NCBI GenBank assembly: GCA_028285285.1
Contig: JANQPW010000195.1
Location: forward strand, 1-6,007
Source of the DNA: Silvanigrellales bacterium
GTDB taxonomy: Bacteria; Bdellovibrionota_B; Oligoflexia; Silvanigrellales; Silvanigrellaceae
Direction of reading: 5' to 3'
DNA: 6,007 bases
Shown here: positions 1-3,707 of the stretch, piece after piece
Numbering within the stretch: the stretch's first letter is position 1
How the letters are laid out: the number at the start of each line of letters is the position of its first letter
Program-made: the position numbers and the translations under genes
The notes under the pieces: model-generated
Told to the model about the DNA's origin: nothing
Database searches by the model: none
What the model saw: the letters and a program-made list of their open reading frames with translations, nothing else

Positions 1-190
1 AACCGCTATTCACCTCAGCACAGTGTTTTGTGACGGCTTCGGAGCTTTTAGAAAGCAGCTCGTCATCAGCCTTTTGCAGCAAGCTCGTGAATTCGATGAG
101 CCGGCTGGCCGCGCTTCTGAGACCTCGCTGAGCATGGGCCACAGACGCCAAACAGGCACTCATACGTGCGGCATTTTCAATTTCTGTCAT
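1..190 (-). CDS. Unrecognised helical protein, N-terminal 63 residues only (runs off left edge)
   Basis: An open frame starts at an ATG at 190-188 on the minus strand and stays open to the window edge, giving 63 complete codons with no stop. The fragment begins MTEIENAARMSACLASVAHA and continues as an alanine-, leucine- and glutamate-rich sequence that looks wholly alpha-helical. I see no signal peptide, membrane segment or recognisable motif. The start is supported by a Shine-Dalgarno-like AAGGTG five bases before the ATG; a second in-frame ATG at codon 10 is possible but lacks such a site. It lies about 100 bp downstream of the MshEN-like gene on the same strand, so the two could be co-transcribed unless the hairpin between them stops transcription. 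I do not recognise the family, and the visible part is too short to assign a function. The coding call rests on frame, ribosome binding site and orderly spacing. Confidence 0.6.
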   Translation of the reverse strand, partial: MTEIENAARMSACLASVAHAQRGLRSAASRLIEFTSLLQKADDELLSKSSEAVTKHCAEVNSG

Positions 191-294
191 CTCGGCACCT
201 TCGTCTATCAGGAATCACAAAACAACCGGTTCTCTTTCCCCTCTCTCGGAAGGGAGAGGCCCTCAGATGACCTCAGGAGACAAAACCTTGACAC
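191..294. other. Intergenic gap between two minus-strand genes
   Basis: This 104-bp gap separates the stop of the MshEN-like gene from the start of the left-edge gene. It holds the hairpin at 240-259, a short direct repeat of CCTCAG (261-266 and 271-276) and the ribosome binding site of the left-edge gene at its left end. No clear sigma70-type promoter reading leftward was found. Confidence 0.5.
240..259 (+). terminator. Stem-loop with GGAA tetraloop, possible transcription or mRNA-processing hairpin
   Basis: Positions 240-247 (CCTCTCTC) pair with 252-259 (GGGAGAGG) around the loop GGAA at 248-251. The plus-strand RNA would have eight pairs including one G-U wobble, with a GNRA-type tetraloop. 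In the minus-strand RNA the wobble becomes a C-A mismatch, so the hairpin is weaker in the direction of the flanking genes. Neither side has a run of T, so a classical intrinsic terminator is not well supported. It could be an mRNA stabiliser, an attenuating structure between the two minus-strand genes, or chance. Confidence 0.35.
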
Positions 295-1731
295 TCAATC
301 TTGAACCAGCAGAGCCAAAACCTTAGCCAGCTGGCTCCAAGGCGCTTCTTGCAATTGCTCCTCAGAAAGCTTCTCACCATCGCAAATCACGTCCACACCC
401 CCCGTTTCGTTACGCTCAAAGACCACTCCCACTGCGTCGAAGAGAGAGTTAGCGATGTTGACACGCTCTTCGGCGCTCCCACAAAGGCTCAGCTTGATCC
501 GCGCTCGTCCGGCAAGAAGAGAAAGCTTCTGAGCTGAGGGAGCTGCCAGTGCTTCACGCTCTGCAGCCGCTTCCAGACCAACCACATCTGCCATGGGCTC
601 ATCGAGGAGAGCGTCTTGCTCAACCTCTGGCTCCTGTACTGGTTCGCTCAAAGGCTCACTGTTTTCCAACCCCTCATCGAAATCGGCAAATTCTGCCGCA
701 GGCTCCGCCAACTCTGGCTCAGCCTCGGGCTCACTGCCTTCCCACCCTTCATCGAAATCGGCAAAATCTGCTGCAGGCTCCTCCAGCTCTGGTTCATCTG
801 CGTTTTCTCCTGCCTGAGCCGCTTCAGGAAGTTCCGTTGGGTCTGGAGAGAGTTCAACAAGGTCACTCTCCACAGCAAAGTCATCGTCATCAAGCTCCTC
901 GAGCTCATCTTCGTCAATACTGTCGAGAAGGCTGACAGGTTCTGCGGGTGGCTGCTCCTCTGTCTCCACTTCAGCAAGGTCAATGTCCGCAGTAAAGGCA
1001 CCTGCATCTTCCCCTAGCTCCGGTTCTGAAACATCAACTTCGGTGGCTTCCGCAACGGCGGTTTCCGGAAGAGCGGCCTCCTCAGGTTCTGAGGCTGGCT
1101 CTGGCGGCGGCTCAACAGGATGAGCCCAACTCTCTTCCTGAGGCTGAGGCAGCCCCGTGGGCACGATAGTGACATTTTGCCTCATCTCCGACTCACGTGC
1201 GGCACGCTCTTCAAGAATCTTGTCAAACAATTCCCTCTCAGACTTGCTCCACGCACCAGCCCCACGCGCCTGATCCAGCACGGTTTCAAGACCGCTCATC
1301 TTTTCATCGAGTCCGTACAGCTTCTCCAATGCACGGCTGAGTTGATAAACATTTGCAGCACTTGGAAGGAGCTCGCGGTTCAGAAAAAACGACAGGGCCC
1401 CAAGGGTGGCTCGATCGGTTGGATCTTCGAGCCCCACATAAAGCCTATTTCCTTCCTCTCCAAACCCGAAGACGCTGTAGTGTGTGGCCAAATCAACGGG
1501 AACAAGCGAGGCGTACTCGCCGGTGAGATTGTCAATCAGGGAGTCGGTGACCAAAGGAAAGTTAAAATAGAGTTGAAAACAGTTCTGAATATCGAGGGGA
1601 GAAGCAATGTTGAGCGAGCGGAGCACCCGCACGGGGTTCTCGTGCAAATGGCGAGAGGCCTTTTTAATGGCAAGGCTTTCACTCCGCGTGATGAGCCCAT
1701 CGGCATGAAGGAAAGTGACCAGGTCTTGCAC
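295..1731 (-). CDS. MshEN/GspE N-terminal-domain protein with long acidic linker, no ATPase domain
   Basis: A 478-residue protein if started at the GTG at 1731-1729. That start is preferred because GGGAGA lies five bases upstream and the frame above it is antisense to the regulator gene. Residues 1-143 resemble the MshEN domain found at the N-terminus of GspE, PilB and MshE ATPases: helical repeats, then NRLYVGLEDPTDRATLGAL near residue 96 and a closing LSRALEKLYG near 131. In MshE this domain binds cyclic di-GMP; here the usual RLG-type motif residues are not evident (NPV at 32-34 replaces RLG in the second motif), so binding is doubtful. Residues 144-186 are a charged helix. Residues 195-385 are low-complexity Pro/Glu/Asp/Ala sequence with two 25-residue repeats at 314-363. 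Residues 395-478 form a small, probably alpha/beta, domain of unknown type. No Walker A or Walker B motif is present. There is no signal peptide, so it is probably cytoplasmic. A scaffold or adaptor role is inferred. Confidence 0.85.
   Translation of the reverse strand: MQDLVTFLHADGLITRSESLAIKKASRHLHENPVRVLRSLNIASPLDIQNCFQLYFNFPLVTDSLIDNLTGEYASLVPVDLATHYSVFGFGEEGNRLYVGLEDPTDRATLGALSFFLNRELLPSAANVYQLSRALEKLYGLDEKMSGLETVLDQARGAGAWSKSERELFDKILEERAARESEMRQNVTIVPTGLPQPQEESWAHPVEPPPEPASEPEEAALPETAVAEATEVDVSEPELGEDAGAFTADIDLAEVETEEQPPAEPVSLLDSIDEDELEELDDDDFAVESDLVELSPDPTELPEAAQAGENADEPELEEPAADFADFDEGWEGSEPEAEPELAEPAAEFADFDEGLENSEPLSEPVQEPEVEQDALLDEPMADVVGLEAAAEREALAAPSAQKLSLLAGRARIKLSLCGSAEERVNIANSLFDAVGVVFERNETGGVDVICDGEKLSEEQLQEAPWSQLAKVLALLVQD
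643..792 (-). repeat. Two-copy 75-bp tandem repeat encoding 25-residue acidic units
   Basis: Within the acidic linker, residues 314-338 (DNA 792-718) and 339-363 (DNA 717-643) are adjacent in-frame copies. They agree at 19 of 25 residues, with the shared core FADFDEG and flanks reading PEL.EPAA and SEP. The DNA copies are clearly related but diverged, so the duplication is not very recent. The aromatic-acidic core stands out from the rest of the linker and may be a short binding motif present twice. Confidence 0.85.
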
Positions 1732-1777
1732 GGAGTCTCCCTTTTTTGGGCTGATTTCTTTGTTTTCCTGCTCTCTC

Positions 1778-1794
1778 TTGACTATACTCGTCAA
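1778..1794. promoter_or_regulatory. Candidate operator 1 (TTGAC-N7-GTCAA)
   Basis: Five-base arms TTGAC (1778-1782) and GTCAA (1790-1794) are exact inverted repeats around a seven-base centre. The site overlaps the TATAGT -10-like hexamer of the minus-strand gene, so a bound repressor would block that promoter. TetR-family operators are typically palindromes of this size range. The assignment to the neighbouring regulator is inferred from position. Confidence 0.35.
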
Positions 1795-1829
1795 CAACAG
1801 TAGCCGAAGTGAATGAACGGAACCGAAGG

Positions 1830-1848
1830 ACAGACGTTTGACGACTGT
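1830..1848. promoter_or_regulatory. Candidate operator 2 (19-bp imperfect palindrome) upstream of the TetR-family gene
   Basis: ACAGACGT (1830-1837) and ACGACTGT (1841-1848) are inverted repeats matching at seven of eight positions around the centre TTG. It is the best palindrome in the divergent region and lies about 50 bases upstream of the regulator's ATG, overlapping a -35-like TTGACG. This suits autoregulation by a TetR-family dimer. The two candidate sites share the string TTGACGA when read on opposite strands. Confidence 0.4.
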
Positions 1849-1899
1849 TCTTGCAGATTTCGCGGACAAAACGAGATTGCAGGCTGAAGGTAAGCACCC

Positions 1900-2520
1900 A
1901 TGACAAAGACTGATTTGGCGGTGGAACGCAAAGCACAGATAATTAAGGCCACTATCGAATGCATCTCTCGATATGGTTACAACAACTTCTCCATGCAAGA
2001 CGTGGCCCGTATGGCGGATGTGTCCAAAGGAATCATCCACTACTACTTCCTCAACAAGGAAGACCTCATGATGGCGGTGCTCGAACGAGTCGCCGGAGAC
2101 ATCGAAAGCCTGCTGGGCACCGTGAGCGATCGAACAGAAAACCCTATCGATGCTCTGAAGCTCTTGGTTCAAATTTGCTTTCAAGTTGTGAAAGACAAAA
2201 GAGAATATTACTGCATCAACATGGACTTCTGGACTCAAATCAACCAGAAGGAAAAAGTGCGGCAAGCCATTGCCAAACACTACAATACCTTCCGCGAAGC
2301 TGCTGCCTCACTCATCCAGGAGGGTATGGACGCCCAAGTCTTTAAGGTCGACAACGCGGCAAATGCTGCCAGTGTGATCATTGCCCTGGTCGATGGGCTA
2401 TCTTTGCAGTGGCTCTTCGATGAGAACACGTTTGACTTAGAAGGAATTGCAAAGAATTGTGAAGAACTCGTGATTCAGTTCCTCACGACCAAACCGGGAT
2501 CGGTCGTTGCGGCACAGTGA
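1900..2520 (+). CDS. TetR/AcrR-family transcriptional regulator, BetI-like C-terminal half
   Basis: A 206-residue protein of normal length for the family. Residues 11-58 form a typical TetR_N DNA-binding domain, with the helix-turn-helix around 31-50 (SMQDVARMADVSKGIIHYYF) followed by the usual NKEDL. Residues 85-195 are helical and resemble the BetI-type ligand-binding/dimerisation domain: an aromatic stretch MDFWTQI near 108, HYNTFREAAASLIQEGMDAQVF near 127-148, and ALVDGLSLQWLFDE near 162-175. The ATG start follows GAAGGTAAG at good spacing and leaves no extra N-terminal sequence. The ligand cannot be told from sequence; BetI-like regulators often respond to small metabolites or lipids and repress nearby genes. 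It is divergent from the MshEN-like gene and lies 27-39 bp upstream of the TPR gene, so it probably controls one or both and itself. Family assignment is very secure; targets are inferred. Confidence 0.95.
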   Translation: MTKTDLAVERKAQIIKATIECISRYGYNNFSMQDVARMADVSKGIIHYYFLNKEDLMMAVLERVAGDIESLLGTVSDRTENPIDALKLLVQICFQVVKDKREYYCINMDFWTQINQKEKVRQAIAKHYNTFREAAASLIQEGMDAQVFKVDNAANAASVIIALVDGLSLQWLFDENTFDLEGIAKNCEELVIQFLTTKPGSVVAAQ

Positions 2521-2544
2521 TTTGCAGGCTCCAAAACTCACCCA

Positions 2545-2553
2545 AAGGTGGAG
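2545..2553 (+). promoter_or_regulatory. Strong Shine-Dalgarno AAGGTGGAG that decides the TPR gene start
   Basis: AAGGTGGAG at 2545-2553 closely resembles the consensus Shine-Dalgarno and lies six bases before an in-frame TTG at 2560. The in-frame GTG at 2548 lies inside this motif and has no ribosome binding site of its own, so initiation at TTG 2560 is favoured. Confidence 0.6.
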
Positions 2554-2559
2554 AGTGTC

Positions 2560-3696
2560 TTGCTCGATCACTCAAAAAACCTGCCCAGCCCCCACTCTCC
2601 TGAAGAACTCGAAAAACTCATTTCCCTCGTGAGAAGCATTTCCGACTTCCCACAGATGAGTGAGGAAGAGCAGGAGTTCCTCGTGGACTCTCTCATGGAC
2701 TATGAGTGTTATGCTCAAGTGATCAAAATTCTCGAGTGGAGATCTTCCGAGCCAGGCCGCAGCTCCGATGGGGCCTTGAGTGACTTTTGCAAGCTGATGA
2801 TGGTTCATTATGAAGGCCTCGAAAGTTTTGAGAAGTTCTGTGACGTGGCCGAGCGCTGTGTCAAAACTCTCAAACTGCCTTTTGCTACCATTCGACTCCA
2901 CATTGCCGACGAAATCCTGGGGCCCGACAACTTCGAAGAGCAGGCCAAGCTTTATCAGTCTTTGGCGGGCTCCCTCCCCGATATCTCACAACGCGTGCTG
3001 CTGCTGAGTCGGCTCGCTCTCATTGTCGAAAAGAAGCTTTTCCGCGAGTCGGAGGCAGAGCCAATCTACCGCTCCATCATTCGGCTCGACCCCCTGAACA
3101 TTAAGGCACTTCGCTACTACAGGCTCTGGTACGGTCAAGGTGGAGACTGGGAACAGGCCGCCAAGCAACTCCAAAGTCTCATCAAAGCCTACCGAAACCC
3201 CCATGAAAAGCACCGTGCAGCCCACGAGCTTGCTCAAATTTACCTTTACAATCTCAACCAACCCAATCTCGCCAAAAAAACCCTTGAAACCCACTGCCGA
3301 GACTCACGCCTCGACACCCGCCAAACTCTTGTGGAAGCCCTTGAGCGCTTGGGAGACTACGAGGAACTGATAGATTGTCTCGATGGACTCTGCGAACGTG
3401 CTGGAGACCGCAGCGAGCGCGCCGCCATTCTGCAAAAAAAAGGGTTGGTTTGTCTCAAAAGCGGTCAATATGAAAAGGCCAAGCAGTCCCTTCACCAAAG
3501 CCTCTCCGAAGACTCCCACAACCTTCTCACCCACGAAGCACTGATCACCTCGCTGATCAACCTTGATCAATCTGAGGAGCTGGAACGCGCCATTCAAAGC
3601 ATGGCCCAGGCCAGCCAATCGCCAACAAGTCGCCAAAAACTAACCAATTTGGCCTCTGTGGTCGCAACAAGTCGTGCGGCTGGACTCACCTCCTAG
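2560..3696 (+). CDS. TPR-type helical-repeat protein, function unknown
   Basis: A protein of 378 residues from the TTG at 2560, or 382 from the GTG at 2548; the TTG is preferred because of the consensus Shine-Dalgarno before it. It is wholly alpha-helical with no signal peptide or membrane segment, so a cytoplasmic solenoid is likely. Tetratricopeptide-like helix pairs are clearest around residues 165-208 (EAEPIYRSIIRLDPLNIKAL, then GDWEQAAKQLQSLI) and 290-346 (KKGLVCLKSGQYEKAKQSLH, then a second pair). Degenerate pairs fill 125-160 and 217-275. The N-terminal 110 residues are helical but do not show clear repeats. TPR solenoids generally act as protein-binding scaffolds; no partner can be named. 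It follows the TetR-family gene after a short gap with no terminator, so the two probably form an operon. It ends one base from the stop of the convergent FecR gene. Confidence 0.88.
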   Translation: MLDHSKNLPSPHSPEELEKLISLVRSISDFPQMSEEEQEFLVDSLMDYECYAQVIKILEWRSSEPGRSSDGALSDFCKLMMVHYEGLESFEKFCDVAERCVKTLKLPFATIRLHIADEILGPDNFEEQAKLYQSLAGSLPDISQRVLLLSRLALIVEKKLFRESEAEPIYRSIIRLDPLNIKALRYYRLWYGQGGDWEQAAKQLQSLIKAYRNPHEKHRAAHELAQIYLYNLNQPNLAKKTLETHCRDSRLDTRQTLVEALERLGDYEELIDCLDGLCERAGDRSERAAILQKKGLVCLKSGQYEKAKQSLHQSLSEDSHNLLTHEALITSLINLDQSEELERAIQSMAQASQSPTSRQKLTNLASVVATSRAAGLTS

Positions 3697-3707
3697 CTCA
3701 GTGAGCT
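3695..3707. repeat. Perfect 13-bp palindrome containing both convergent stop codons
   Basis: AGCTCA-G-TGAGCT is a perfect inverted repeat spanning the convergent junction. The TPR gene stop TAG (3694-3696) overlaps the left arm, and the TGA of the minus-strand gene (3700-3698) lies within the palindrome. As RNA it could fold as a five-pair stem with an AGT loop on either strand. No T-run follows in either direction, so it would be at best a weak bidirectional terminator. Confidence 0.4.

Larger units (their letters stand above)
1732..1899. promoter_or_regulatory. Divergent promoter region between MshEN-like gene and TetR-family gene
   Basis: This 168-bp region lies between two divergent start codons and contains two imperfect palindromes, at 1778-1794 and 1830-1848. 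On the minus strand, TATAGT (1786-1781) is a five-of-six match to a -10 box and would give a leader of roughly 40 bases, but its -35 is poor. On the plus strand, TTGACG (1838-1843) resembles a -35 box inside the second palindrome, but no convincing -10 follows at 16-18 bp. The plus-strand gene has a GAAGGTAAG ribosome-binding stretch before its ATG. Confidence 0.55.

Noticed and set aside
23..304. Plus-strand open frame of 93 codons
   Set aside because: It overlaps the left-edge minus-strand gene and the gap, has no ribosome binding site and an incoherent composition.
549..1017. Several plus- and minus-strand open frames across the acidic linker
   Set aside because: Repetitive GAG/GAA/GCC codons of the linker leave other frames open; their translations are low-complexity shadows.
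1120..1803. Plus-strand open frame of 227 codons
   Set aside because: It is antisense to the MshEN-like domain, which has convincing family resemblance, and this frame shows no recognisable domain.
1732..2280. N-terminal extension of the MshEN-like frame upstream to an ATG at 2280
   Set aside because: The extension is entirely antisense to the well-supported TetR-family gene and the divergent promoter region, its sequence looks random, and a GTG with a good ribosome binding site exists at 1731.
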